Below, piece by piece: positions 7,800-16,147 of a stretch of 64,000 bases of DNA. The stretch covers positions 62,001-126,000 of the forward strand of contig NZ_RWIM01000070.1 of NCBI RefSeq assembly GCF_009764645.1, given 5' to 3'. Made by a program: the position numbers and the translations under genes. Below the pieces are notes generated by a model. The model made no database searches. It worked only from the letters and a program-made list of their open reading frames with translations, and was not told the DNA's origin. Position 1 is the first letter of the stretch. Each line of letters begins with the position of its first letter. Source of the stretch: Pseudomonas sp. PB106. Lineage in GTDB: Bacteria > Pseudomonadota > Gammaproteobacteria > Pseudomonadales > Pseudomonadaceae.

Positions 7800-9701
7800 A
7801 TGTATTTGATCGATGGACAACTGCACCCGCAATTCAGCTTCGATACAGCTTTGGACCTGCTCGAGCAAACATTGGCGCAGCACCTCGACACCCCGTTGGC
7901 GAGTGACACAGTCATCAGCGCGGCGAGGGGGTTCGCCCAACGGTTGCAGGCTGATGCGACATGGCTGCCGCTGGAAAATGAACAGCGTCAGGCATTGATC
8001 GACTTCTGTCAGCCTGACGCCCTGCGCACCAAGCTCGAACGTGAACTGGGCTTACAACCGCAGTCCTTGCGGCGCCTGGATTACCGCCAGTCACGTTTCG
8101 AGGCCTGGGCACCATTGGGCCTGGTCGTGCACATCACGCCGGCCAACGCGCCGCTGCTGGCATTCTGCGCAGTGATTGAAAGCCTGCTCGCCGGCAATAT
8201 CAACTGGCTGCGCCCGAGCAGCAGTGATCACGGCCTGACCGCGCAATTGCTCAGCGGGTTGCTGCAATGCGACCCGAGCGGTCAATTGCGCCATTACCTC
8301 GCGGTGCTGCCAGCCACGACCGCGCACATCGGTCGCCTCTGCCGGTTGGCCAATGGCGTCTCGGCGTGGGGCGCAGAAGCGGCGCTGCAAGCCATTCGCA
8401 GGCAAATCCCGCCAGGGTGTCGCTGGATTGACTGGGGCCACCGCATCAGTTTTGTCTACCTGACGCCGGACGCCGTTGGCGATGCAGTTTTGGATGCCAT
8501 GGTCGATGAAGTCTGTCGCCTCGATCAGCAAGCCTGTTCCAGCCCGCAATGGTTGCTGGTGGACAGCGATGATCCGCAGGTGCTCAGGGCAATCGGCGCA
8601 GCCCTGGCCAACGCTTTCGAACGACGCAGCGGACATTGGCCAGCGCTGGCGCCGACGGATCAGGAAGCGGCACAAATCACCACACACACCACGATGGCGC
8701 GGCTGAGCAAGAGTTTTTCCGGGCTGACTGGCGAGGTATGGAGCGCGCCGGGCTGGCGACTGATCTGGACCCATGACCGGCAACTGACACCCTCCCCGCT
8801 GTTCCGCACGTTACTGCTCAAACCGTTGCCCCGCGCACTGATCAGCCAAACGCTGCTGCCCTGGCGCAATGTGCTGCAAAGTTGTGCGCTGGCGTGTCTG
8901 CCGGCGCAGATCGGCGAACTGTCGCGAACGCTGATCGCGGCGGGCGTGACGCGCATCGCACCGATACAGGCGATTCACGACGGTTACGCGGGCGAACCCC
9001 ATGATGGTGTTTACGCACTGCAACGCTTGAGTCGGCGCGTCTCGGTCAGTTTGACTGCGAGCGATTTGCCCACGCATGCAACGCTCGACCGGCCCTCCGC
9101 TGCGCTGCATTTGATCGGGTTGCCGATCATGGACAAGGACAGGTTTATCACGCTGGCACCTTCACCTGCGGCGCAATTGTTTTTCCGCTCCGGCGGCAGC
9201 AGTGGCACACCCTCCCTGGCCGCCTACAGCTATCGCGATTTTCAGCGACAGATGCGCGCAACCGCCGACGGTCTGTTCGCCGCCGGCCTGGACGTCACGC
9301 GGGACAAAGTGATGAACCTGTTTTTTTGCGGCGGGCTCTACGGCGGCTTTTACAGTTTTGCCAAGGTGCTGGAACTGGCCGACGTCGCGCATCTGCCCAT
9401 GGCCGCGCCCGCCGACGATGATTACAGCGAGATCGCCCGACTGATCGTCGAACAGCGCGTCAACGTCCTCATTGGCATGCGAGCACCGTGCACCGTTTGT
9501 TCCTCAACGAGGAGCAACGCCTGCGCGACTATGGCGGCATCGACAAGGTCTTTCTCGGCGGTGAGCACATCAGCGATCCATGTCGCGATTTGCTCCTGCG
9601 CTGTGGTGTGCGCACGCTGCGCTCTGCGGTGTACGGCAGCGTCGATGCGGGGCCACTTGGGCATGCGTGCACCGCCAGCGACGACGGCGTGTTTCACCTG
9701 A
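7800..9701 (+). CDS. LuxC acyl reductase fused to a LuxE-like domain, interrupted by a frameshift
   Basis: Translation starts at an ATG preceded by GGGAGG. Residues 1 to about 418 form a LuxC-type NADPH-dependent acyl reductase; the catalytic cysteine lies in RLDQQACSSPQ (Cys246), and the domain ends at the conserved LSRRVSV. A linker of about 35 residues leads into a LuxE-like adenylating domain with the loop FRSGGSSGTPS (about residues 463-472). Homology stops abruptly at about residue 560 (EQRVNVLIGM); the remaining 74 residues to the stop at 9701 are Cys/Ser/Arg-rich out-of-frame sequence. The LuxE homology resumes in the +1-shifted frame at 9482. Adding one base near 9480 restores an 800-residue bifunctional protein ending at 10201. 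This is either a pseudogene, a recoding site or a sequence error; the LuxC half is intact. Confidence 0.8.
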   Translation: MYLIDGQLHPQFSFDTALDLLEQTLAQHLDTPLASDTVISAARGFAQRLQADATWLPLENEQRQALIDFCQPDALRTKLERELGLQPQSLRRLDYRQSRFEAWAPLGLVVHITPANAPLLAFCAVIESLLAGNINWLRPSSSDHGLTAQLLSGLLQCDPSGQLRHYLAVLPATTAHIGRLCRLANGVSAWGAEAALQAIRRQIPPGCRWIDWGHRISFVYLTPDAVGDAVLDAMVDEVCRLDQQACSSPQWLLVDSDDPQVLRAIGAALANAFERRSGHWPALAPTDQEAAQITTHTTMARLSKSFSGLTGEVWSAPGWRLIWTHDRQLTPSPLFRTLLLKPLPRALISQTLLPWRNVLQSCALACLPAQIGELSRTLIAAGVTRIAPIQAIHDGYAGEPHDGVYALQRLSRRVSVSLTASDLPTHATLDRPSAALHLIGLPIMDKDRFITLAPSPAAQLFFRSGGSSGTPSLAAYSYRDFQRQMRATADGLFAAGLDVTRDKVMNLFFCGGLYGGFYSFAKVLELADVAHLPMAAPADDDYSEIARLIVEQRVNVLIGMRAPCTVCSSTRSNACATMAASTRSFSAVSTSAIHVAICSCAVVCARCALRCTAASMRGHLGMRAPPATTACFT

Positions 9702-10201
9702 TGAGCGATATCCAGCACCTGGAGATTGTCGCGCTGGATGAAGACGTGGCGGTCGCTGGCAATGAAGTCGGGCGGCTGTTGTTCACGGCAAAATTTCGTG
9801 AAAGCCATGCCGTACAACGTTACGCCGTCGGCGACACGGGTCGCTGGCTTAGCGGTCCCTGCCCTTGCGGACTGACGTCGCCGCGCTTTGAGCTGTTGCA
9901 GCGACACGGTCGACTGGTGCGCATCGGCACCGACTTCATTTGCCTCAAGCAACTGGCCAGCCACCTGCAAACGCCGTTTCAGTTGATTCTGGATCACGCG
10001 CCCGATGGCCTGGAGCGCATGCGTTTGCGCTGCGACCTGCGCCCGGCCGACGCCCTCGCCCGACTTCAGCCCTATACGACACTGACGACTTTGCTGCGCA
10101 GCGGATTGCTTTGCGTGGAAGTTGAACGCTGTGAGCCGATGCAGTTCAGCACAAACCAACATAGCGGAAAGATCCCGGAATTGATCGATGCGCGTCGTTG
10201 A
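9488..10201 (+). CDS. C-terminal part of the fused LuxE-like domain (after the frameshift)
   Basis: These 237 residues continue the adenylating domain of the upstream LuxC-LuxE gene in another frame. They start with HRLFLNEEQRLRDYGGIDKV, then the conserved GGEHISD and YGSVDAGPLG blocks, and GPCPCGLTSPRFELLQRHGR with the CxCG motif. The next gene has parallel blocks (GGESLFE, GYASVDAGFIG), which supports the domain call. The GTG at 9488 is only the first possible start codon in this frame and has no ribosome site, so independent translation is unlikely. Read it together with 7800-9701. Confidence 0.7.
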   Translation: MHRLFLNEEQRLRDYGGIDKVFLGGEHISDPCRDLLLRCGVRTLRSAVYGSVDAGPLGHACTASDDGVFHLMSDIQHLEIVALDEDVAVAGNEVGRLLFTAKFRESHAVQRYAVGDTGRWLSGPCPCGLTSPRFELLQRHGRLVRIGTDFICLKQLASHLQTPFQLILDHAPDGLERMRLRCDLRPADALARLQPYTTLTTLLRSGLLCVEVERCEPMQFSTNQHSGKIPELIDARR

Positions 10202-10228
10202 ACGCGCCCGCCTCTCAGGAGAGACCCT

Positions 10229-11530
10229 TTGAACACTTCACCTGCACTCAATGACCTGATCACCTTTGCGCGACAGCATTCCGAGTATTACGCCAAGCAC
10301 TTGCGTGAGGTTGCACCCGGTGTTTGCACACTCAGCGAACTGCCCGTGGTCGATCCGCAGCAATACTGGCAAACCAGCCTGAACCTTGACCAATGGCCGG
10401 TGCTGACAGCGCCTGTCGGCCCTGCGCTGGTGTTCAAAACCGGCGGCACCACCAGCGCCGGCAAGCTTTCGGTGTTCACCCGCGAAGAGTGGCAGACCCT
10501 GGTGAAAGACTTCGGCAGCCAACTGACGTCGCAACTTGGCCGGGGTGATCGCGTCGCCAATCTGTTTTTTGTCGGCGACCTGTACGCCAGTTTCGTTTTC
10601 ATTCACGACGCCTTGGCGCATGAGACGGCCGGCGTGACCGAATACCCCTTCACCGGGCATGTCGAGTTCGGCGTCCTCGCCGACTCGATCTTGCAGCACC
10701 GGATCAACGTTCTCGCTGGCGTGCCCGCGCATTTACTGAGTTTTGCCGATTGGCTGCAAAGCCGTTCGCGAGTCCTCGACGGTATCGACACGCTGCTGTA
10801 TGGCGGAGAGAGCCTGTTCGAAACGCAGTTGCAGCTGTTACGCCGAGTGTTTCCCAACGCCCGGTTTGCCTCCATCGGCTATGCCAGCGTCGACGCCGGG
10901 TTTATCGGTGCCACGGCGCGCGACTGTGCCTTGGGCGAACACCGTATGCTCGAACGCCATAGCGTGCTGGAGATCCTCGATGAACAAACCGGAGAAGTGA
11001 TCGATGCCTGTGGCGTCACCGGACGGTTAGTGGTCACCAATCTGACGCGACGCCTGATGCCGTTGATTCGCTATCCGGTTGGCGACCTCGCCTGTTGGCA
11101 AGAACCTGCCACCGCGCCGATGCGCCAATTTGCCTTGCGGGGACGCTGCGCAACCAGCTCGCGGGTAAGGGTTGCCAGCCTGACCCTGATGACCGACGAC
11201 ATTGCCGCGATCGTGCAACGCCTCACGGGCAGTGACGACTGGCAACTGGTCATCGATCAGGCAGACAACCGCGATGTCCTGACCGTGAAATGGCGGGTCG
11301 ATGTCACCACTGCCGACGCTCGTTCAGTCAGCGCGGCATTGCGCGCGGCGCTGATCGAGCATCAACCGCAGATCGCGCAACTTGCTGCAGAGCATCGACT
11401 CGACCTGCTCGTAGACGGTTGCAGCGCAGAAGATCTCGCCCGTCACCCGCGCTCCGGCAAACGCCAACGCGTGCAAGATCTACGTCGCTACGACGCGCCC
11501 GATCTGGAGCAACGCCCATGGACGAGGTGA
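10229..11530 (+). CDS. PaaK/LuxE-like AMP-dependent ligase
   Basis: This 433-residue protein belongs to the phenylacetate-CoA ligase/LuxE branch of adenylating enzymes. It has an N-terminal helix AFTER the style of these enzymes (LITFARQHSEYYAKHLRE), the phosphate loop FKTGGTTSAGK (about residue 71), LLYGGESLFE, and YASVDAGFIGAT. The usual CxCG motif is not seen at the expected place; the equivalent stretch reads FALRGRCATSSRVRVASL. That may change the acceptor (thiol, CoA or amine) compared with its two paralogues in the operon. The start is TTG at 10229, supported by CAGGAG about 8 bases upstream. Its end overlaps the acetyltransferase gene by 13 bases. Confidence 0.75.
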   Translation: MNTSPALNDLITFARQHSEYYAKHLREVAPGVCTLSELPVVDPQQYWQTSLNLDQWPVLTAPVGPALVFKTGGTTSAGKLSVFTREEWQTLVKDFGSQLTSQLGRGDRVANLFFVGDLYASFVFIHDALAHETAGVTEYPFTGHVEFGVLADSILQHRINVLAGVPAHLLSFADWLQSRSRVLDGIDTLLYGGESLFETQLQLLRRVFPNARFASIGYASVDAGFIGATARDCALGEHRMLERHSVLEILDEQTGEVIDACGVTGRLVVTNLTRRLMPLIRYPVGDLACWQEPATAPMRQFALRGRCATSSRVRVASLTLMTDDIAAIVQRLTGSDDWQLVIDQADNRDVLTVKWRVDVTTADARSVSAALRAALIEHQPQIAQLAAEHRLDLLVDGCSAEDLARHPRSGKRQRVQDLRRYDAPDLEQRPWTR

Positions 11531-12429
11531 CGCTACGCAGTTATCGCCCCAGCGACGCGACCGCCGTCAGCCGTTTGTTCCGGAGCATTTACGCAGATCA
11601 CTACGTTCAACCCCATGTGTATCTGCCGTTGATGATCAACCAGAATCATTGCGACGGCCGCTGGCATTCGCTGGTCGCCGTGACGGGCAGCACGCTGCAC
11701 GGGCATGCCACATTATTCAGAAACAAAGGGTCGCACATTGCAGAACTGGCACTGACCGTGGTCCATCCCGCCACTCGCGGACAGAACATTGCCACGCAGT
11801 TGGGACGGCAATTACTGATACACGCACAGGCCCTGAGTTGTCGGGGCGTGACGATCAAACAAGTGACGCAACATCTTTACTCGCAACGCATGGCCGACCG
11901 GCTGGGCTTCGTCAGCACCGGGCTGATGCTCGACTATGTGCCTTCCCCCTTCGGCGAGCCGCTGCCTGAATCGATCGTTATCGGCTACACCGCCATCGAC
12001 AGCTACCCACGACCGCTGCCGGCACTGGAATGGCCCGAGAGCTGCCACAGTTTCATGCAGCATTTATGCAATGTGTTCGGGACACAGGAAAAGGACTCGC
12101 GCTGGACCGGGCCGGCGCTCGCGTTCGAACAGCATGAGGGGCGCCATGACGTGTATCTGAAAAAACTCGATAACCGCTTGCTTAGGCAATTGCAACGGTT
12201 GCCCAGGCACTGGACGGTTGCCATCAGACTCAGACTTGCCAACGGCTTTGCCAGCGCACTGAACAAGCTGGCAAGCATCGGATTCGCATTTACCGGTATT
12301 GCTCCGGATGAGGGAGGTGACGGTTGGCTGGCGTTATTCCACCGAGGCTATCGGCGGCGCGCATTGACGCTGCATTGCCCGTATATGCAACGGCTGCACG
12401 ATCAGGCCCAGAGCAGTGCGATTGAATGA
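11518..12429 (+). CDS. GNAT-family N-acetyltransferase
   Basis: This 303-residue protein starts MDEVTLRSYRPSDATAVSRL, the typical first strand and helix of a GNAT fold. The acetyl-CoA loop lies in VVHPATRGQNIATQLGRQLL (about residues 82-101). The C-terminal 150 residues are a less conserved second region that could be a degenerate GNAT repeat. The start overlaps the preceding ligase gene, so the two are translationally coupled. It is the last gene of the operon, followed by a 13-bp hairpin. It could acylate the product of the LuxE/LuxC pathway or an amine precursor; the substrate is unknown. Confidence 0.75.
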   Translation: MDEVTLRSYRPSDATAVSRLFRSIYADHYVQPHVYLPLMINQNHCDGRWHSLVAVTGSTLHGHATLFRNKGSHIAELALTVVHPATRGQNIATQLGRQLLIHAQALSCRGVTIKQVTQHLYSQRMADRLGFVSTGLMLDYVPSPFGEPLPESIVIGYTAIDSYPRPLPALEWPESCHSFMQHLCNVFGTQEKDSRWTGPALAFEQHEGRHDVYLKKLDNRLLRQLQRLPRHWTVAIRLRLANGFASALNKLASIGFAFTGIAPDEGGDGWLALFHRGYRRRALTLHCPYMQRLHDQAQSSAIE

Positions 12430-12431
12430 AG

Positions 12432-12462
12432 AGTGGCCCGTTCCATCACGGAACGGGCCACT
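12432..12462. terminator. Bidirectional hairpin between convergent genes
   Basis: A perfect 13-bp stem (AGTGGCCCGTTCC/GGAACGGGCCACT) with a 5-base loop lies two bases after the acetyltransferase stop and eight bases before the stop of the opposing gene. There is no long T run. Confidence 0.7.
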
Positions 12463-12470
12463 GTGCTGAT

Positions 12471-12998
12471 TCACGCTTTGGCTTTTACGCCCTTGTCCGT
12501 CGGCAACGCCGCATTACCTTCACCGTAGGTTTTCAGGTTCTGCAGGACATAAATGGCCTTTTTGAATTCCGGAATCAGATTCTTCCCGTAAGCATTGCCA
12601 TTGAGCCCATTGGTCTGAATGGCATCTAGCTGAGTCGCGAAATATTCCAGGGCGTTGAAGCGCGCGTCGGGGTCTTTCTGCACGCCGAAACGGTCGAACT
12701 TTTCGCCGGCATTGAGCAGCGTGAAAGAGGTGACCTCGGAGATCAGCCCGCGCTCACGAAGGAACACGCTCAGCTTACCCATTTGTTTGACCGACACATC
12801 GGCGGGGTTGAAACCCTTGATCTGCTTGCGCAAACCCTGTTTATCCATTTCCGCCGTGTTCAGTGCATTCGGATCATTACCGACCGTGGTTAGCATCTGC
12901 TGCACTTTGACGCTTTGCGCGACCTGTTTCTTGGCTCCGGTATTGCGCACCAGGACGCCGGCCTTGCTTTCCCACGCACCGGTGTAGCCGATAGTCAT
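12471..12998 (-). CDS. Conserved hypothetical protein, 175 aa
   Basis: The start at 12998 (MTIGYTGAWESKAGVLVRNT) is preceded by AAGGA; the longer open frame upstream has no ribosome site. The protein is soluble, has no signal peptide and is charged, with predicted helices (KKQVAQSVKVQQMLTTVGND, KLSVFLRERGLISEVTSF, FNALEYFATQLDAI) and a lysine-rich tail (DKGVKAKA). I do not recognise a family. It is convergent with the lux-like operon and divergent from the chemoreceptor, so it probably forms its own transcription unit. Confidence 0.65.
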   Translation of the reverse strand: MTIGYTGAWESKAGVLVRNTGAKKQVAQSVKVQQMLTTVGNDPNALNTAEMDKQGLRKQIKGFNPADVSVKQMGKLSVFLRERGLISEVTSFTLLNAGEKFDRFGVQKDPDARFNALEYFATQLDAIQTNGLNGNAYGKNLIPEFKKAIYVLQNLKTYGEGNAALPTDKGVKAKA

Positions 12999-13382
12999 GA
13001 GAAAAGTCCTTGAGAAATGCCCATGAAAAGATCCTTGTTCAGCGTTTTCAATGGGCGCGAGTATCGGTCGGCAAACTGATGGCACCAACCTCTTTCTGCA
13101 CTTTTTTACAAATTCTGTACATTCTCGATACAAACCCACATCCCCCTCACGAATAAAGGGCTAGAGCGCTATCGTCACCTGCTAGAAGTCAGGCCATTCA
13201 CCCTAACGAACGAGCTGGTTAGTTTTAATGTACCGACCCCGATACATGCCTGTCGTCGGCCCATATTCTTATTAGAACGAAAGTACCTAAAGCTTCTCTT
13301 TTGCCCGACGATAAGCTGTTGATACCCGCACTGTTCTGCCCTGCCCCCTCTTATAAGAAACGCTGCTCAAGGACCGGTTTCC
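12999..13382. other. 384-bp divergent intergenic region
   Basis: It separates the 175-aa hypothetical gene (minus strand) from the chemoreceptor (plus strand). It is AT-richer than the flanking genes and holds the FliA-type promoter listed separately. I see no further gene or RNA structure in it. Confidence 0.6.
13288..13314 (+). promoter_or_regulatory. Sigma-28 (FliA) promoter for the chemoreceptor
   Basis: TAAA, a 15-base spacer and GACGATAA match the flagellar sigma consensus (TAAA-N15-GCCGATAA) with one mismatch. It lies 69 bases before the chemoreceptor ATG, in the right orientation. Chemoreceptors are classic FliA targets. Confidence 0.75.
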
Positions 13383-15374
13383 ATGCCCGCATTCCGCACC
13401 ATTCAGGCTCGCTACACCTTGTTTCTGGTTCTGTTCATCCTGCTGCTGTCGGTACTGACCGTCGTCGGTATCAGCCAGTTGGTCGCGCCCAAGCTGCGGC
13501 AAACCGAAGAGCAGGTCGTGCTCAACCGCATTGCCGAAGTCGCCGAGCAGATTCAGGGCGAACTGAACAAGGTTCAGTCCCAGCAACGCAGCATCACCCA
13601 GACCATCCCGCTGCTGGACAGTGCGGCCATCGACACGGTGCTGCCGGGATTGGTGGATCAGTACGGCGAACTCAAGGTGTTCGGCGGCGGGATCTGGCCG
13701 CTGCCGGGCCAACGCGAGGCCGGCCGCAACAAATTCAGCACGTTCTGGCATCGCGATGCCTCGGGCAAACTCGCCGTGAACACGTTCTGGAACAGTGACG
13801 CCGCGCCTAATTACTACGACCAGAGCTGGTACAAGGGCGGCATGGCCACCCCGCGCGGTCAGTGCGCCTGGGCGGCGGCCTACAAGGACGACGCCAGCGC
13901 CGAACCGCGCACCAACTGCGCCATGGCGATCCAGAAAAACGGCTCGGCGTGGGGCGTGTCGACCATCGACGTGACCCTCGGCTTCTTCAATGACCTGGTT
14001 GCGCGCAAGGAGAAAGACCTCAACGCCGAAATGCTGATCGTCGAGGCTGACGGCAAGATCATCAGCAACAGTTCGCGCATCAGCGGGCCGATCGTGTTGA
14101 AGAACATCACTGACCTGGCCAGCACCTCGACGTTTGCCAGCCAAGTGAAAACCGGTCTGCAAAACCGCGATCAGGCGCAACGAGTCGAATTCGACAATAA
14201 CGGCGAAGCCAGCACCTTCTTCATGCGCCCGATCGAGGGCACGCCGTGGTTCCTCGCCACCGCCCTGCCGACCAAAATGCTCACTGCCCAGCGCGACGAT
14301 GTGCTGAGCAGCCTGAGCCTGTTGCAGATTCCACTGGTGATTCTGCTGGTGTTGTTGCAGGTCTACGCAATCCGCCAATTGGTGCAACGCATGAAAGCGT
14401 TGAAAGCCAACATCGATTCGTTGTCCAGCGGTGATGCCGACCTGACCCGGCGCATCACCATTCGTGCCGAAGACGAATTGGGCGCCATCGGCCACTCGGT
14501 CAACACCTTCATCGCCTACCTGCAAAACATGATCGGCGAAGTCACCCAGGCCACGGGCGCCATGGCCTCGAGCCTCGATAATCTGCAACGCACCTCGGCG
14601 CACACCAGCCAGATTCTGCTGCGCCATGCCTCGGAAACCGATCAGACCGTTACCGCCATCACCGAAATGAGCTCGACCGCAGAAAGCGTGGCACAGAACG
14701 CCGCCGAAACCGCTGCGTTCACCCAGCGCGCCAACGAAAACGCCGACCGTTCGCGGGTGGTGGTCGGTGAAGCCACCAACAGCGTGGTCGCGTTGATCGA
14801 TGAAGTCGCCAGCGCCACCCATAAAGTTGAAAACATGCAACAGGACGCGCAGCGCATCACCGAGATTCTCGGTGTTATCGGTGCGATTGCCGGCCAGACC
14901 AACCTGCTCGCCCTCAACGCGGCCATCGAAGCGGCCCGCGCCGGTGAACAAGGGCGAGGTTTTGCCGTGGTGGCAGACGAAGTCCGCGCGCTCGCCGCAC
15001 GTACCCAGGCCAGCACATCAGAGATCAACGAAATGTTGAGCCGTCTGACCCAAGGCGTCAGCTCTTCGGTCAGCGCCATGGAAAATACCCAGGCAAGCTG
15101 CCAATCCGCCGCCGATGCCACCGCCCGGGTCAACACTGGCCTCGACGAAATGGCCGGTTCGGTCAGCCACATCAACAGCCTCAGCACGCAAATCGCTACC
15201 GCCGCCGAGCAACAAAGCGCCGTCACCGAAGAGATCAACCGCAGCATGGTGCAGATCCGCCACATGGTTGATGAACTGGTGCAAAGCGGCCAGGCCAGCG
15301 AGCTCAACACACGGCAATTGCTCGAAGCCAATAGCCGGGTAAGCGCGATCATGGGCCGTTTCAAAGTCCGCTGA
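13383..15374 (+). CDS. Methyl-accepting chemotaxis protein, dCACHE-type sensor
   Basis: The 663-residue receptor has TM1 at about residues 10-32 and a large periplasmic double-Cache-type domain (about 35-300; [13 protein letters not shown] blocks WHRDASGKL and [10 protein letters not shown]). TM2 ([19 protein letters not shown]) follows, then a HAMP segment with [10 protein letters not shown] and the signalling domain. The hairpin tip is [20 protein letters not shown] followed by [18 protein letters not shown]. It binds a small ligand in the periplasm and controls CheA. AAGGA precedes the ATG at 13383, and a FliA promoter lies upstream. The gene is monocistronic. The ligand cannot be read from the sequence. 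Confidence 0.92.
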   Translation: MPAFRTIQARYTLFLVLFILLLSVLTVVGISQLVAPKLRQTEEQVVLNRIAEVAEQIQGELNKVQSQQRSITQTIPLLDSAAIDTVLPGLVDQYGELKVFGGGIWPLPGQREAGRNKFSTFWHRDASGKLAVNTFWNSDAAPNYYDQSWYKGGMATPRGQCAWAAAYKDDASAEPRTNCAMAIQKNGSAWGVSTIDVTLGFFNDLVARKEKDLNAEMLIVEADGKIISNSSRISGPIVLKNITDLASTSTFASQVKTGLQNRDQAQRVEFDNNGEASTFFMRPIEGTPWFLATALPTKMLTAQRDDVLSSLSLLQIPLVILLVLLQVYAIRQLVQRMKALKANIDSLSSGDADLTRRITIRAEDELGAIGHSVNTFIAYLQNMIGEVTQATGAMASSLDNLQRTSAHTSQILLRHASETDQTVTAITEMSSTAESVAQNAAETAAFTQRANENADRSRVVVGEATNSVVALIDEVASATHKVENMQQDAQRITEILGVIGAIAGQTNLLALNAAIEAARAGEQGRGFAVVADEVRALAARTQASTSEINEMLSRLTQGVSSSVSAMENTQASCQSAADATARVNTGLDEMAGSVSHINSLSTQIATAAEQQSAVTEEINRSMVQIRHMVDELVQSGQASELNTRQLLEANSRVSAIMGRFKVR

Positions 15375-15410
15375 TTCTTTGAGGCAACCTCGTACCCAGC
15401 AGACAACTCC

Positions 15411-15505
15411 TCCTGTGGGAGCTGGCTTGCCAGCGATAGCGGTGCATCAGGTAAAACAGTTTCACCTGACCGGGCCCCATCGCTGGCAAGCCAGCTCCCA
15501 CAGGA
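15411..15505. repeat. REPIN, type A (inverted REP pair)
   Basis: Two inverted arms (core GGGAGCTGGCTTGCCAG and its complement) flank a spacer of about 40 bases after the chemoreceptor gene. Other type A copies in the window lie at about 34241, 45073 and 51740. Confidence 0.85.
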
Positions 15506-15540
15506 TTCAGCGGTGTTCACAGAATCAGCGGACGACATCC

Positions 15541-15555
15541 TGACAACTTTGTCAT
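15541..15555. promoter_or_regulatory. CusR/CopR-like copper operator
   Basis: TGACAACTTTGTCAT contains a perfect inverted repeat TGACAA-CT-TTGTCA. This matches the core of the CusR/CopR palindrome (TGACAAnnTTGTCA) known from copper-responsive promoters. It lies 146 bases before the DUF411 gene, a family tied to copper handling. A partial TTGTCA repeats about 16 bases further on. Confidence 0.6.
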
Positions 15556-15700
15556 CTCGCACTCAGTCAATTGTCAGCCTTGATCTACGATCATCCTGGC
15601 AGTCCTCCTTGTAGCAACTGGAAACACTCCGTTGATGCCAGGTAGGAAAAACCGGTCAAAATGCGTTCTTTTTGATCGCCATCCGAGTCGAGAGCCCGTT

Positions 15701-16147
15701 ATGCGAACCCACCTGCGTCTGGTCGCCTTGAGCGCCCTGTTCATCTCTTCCCTGGCTCAGGCCGCCGACCTGATCCCGATCGAAGTCCACCGCGATGCCA
15801 ATTGCGGTTGCTGCAAAAAATGGATCAGCCACCTCCAAGCCAATGGTTTCAAAGTCGAAGATCACGTCGAAAGCGACATGAGCAGCTTCAAGCAACAACA
15901 CGGCGTGCCACCGCGTCTGGCGTCGTGTCATACCGCAATCATCAACGGCAAATTCGTTGAAGGCCACGTACCCGCCGATCAAGTGCTGGCCTTGAGCAAA
16001 CGCGACGATCTGCTCGGCGTCGCGGCACCGGGTATGCCGATGGGCTCGCCGGGGATGGAAATGGACGGCATGAGCGATGCCTATCAAGTGATCGGCCTGA
16101 AGAAGGACGGCAGTGACGTGGTGGTGGCGGATTACCCGGCCCATTGA
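15701..16147 (+). CDS. DUF411 periplasmic metal-binding protein
   Basis: This 148-residue protein has a signal peptide (MRTHLRLVALSALFISSLAQA) and a DUF411 domain. The thioredoxin-like start DANCGCCKKWISHLQANGF contains the CxCC cluster, and RLASCHTAIINGKFVEGHVP supplies another Cys and His residues. A Met-rich stretch (PGMPMGSPGMEMDGM) suggests copper(I) binding. DUF411 genes are usually found with copper resistance loci; a copper chaperone role is inferred. A CusR-like palindrome lies upstream. The stop overlaps the start of the YqaA gene (TGATG), so the two are coupled. Confidence 0.85.
   Translation: MRTHLRLVALSALFISSLAQAADLIPIEVHRDANCGCCKKWISHLQANGFKVEDHVESDMSSFKQQHGVPPRLASCHTAIINGKFVEGHVPADQVLALSKRDDLLGVAAPGMPMGSPGMEMDGMSDAYQVIGLKKDGSDVVVADYPAH

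Noticed and set aside
6668..10201. Bioluminescence (lux) operon
   Set aside because: luxA, luxB, luxD and luxG are absent, and the extra ligase, GNAT and MFS genes do not belong to lux operons.
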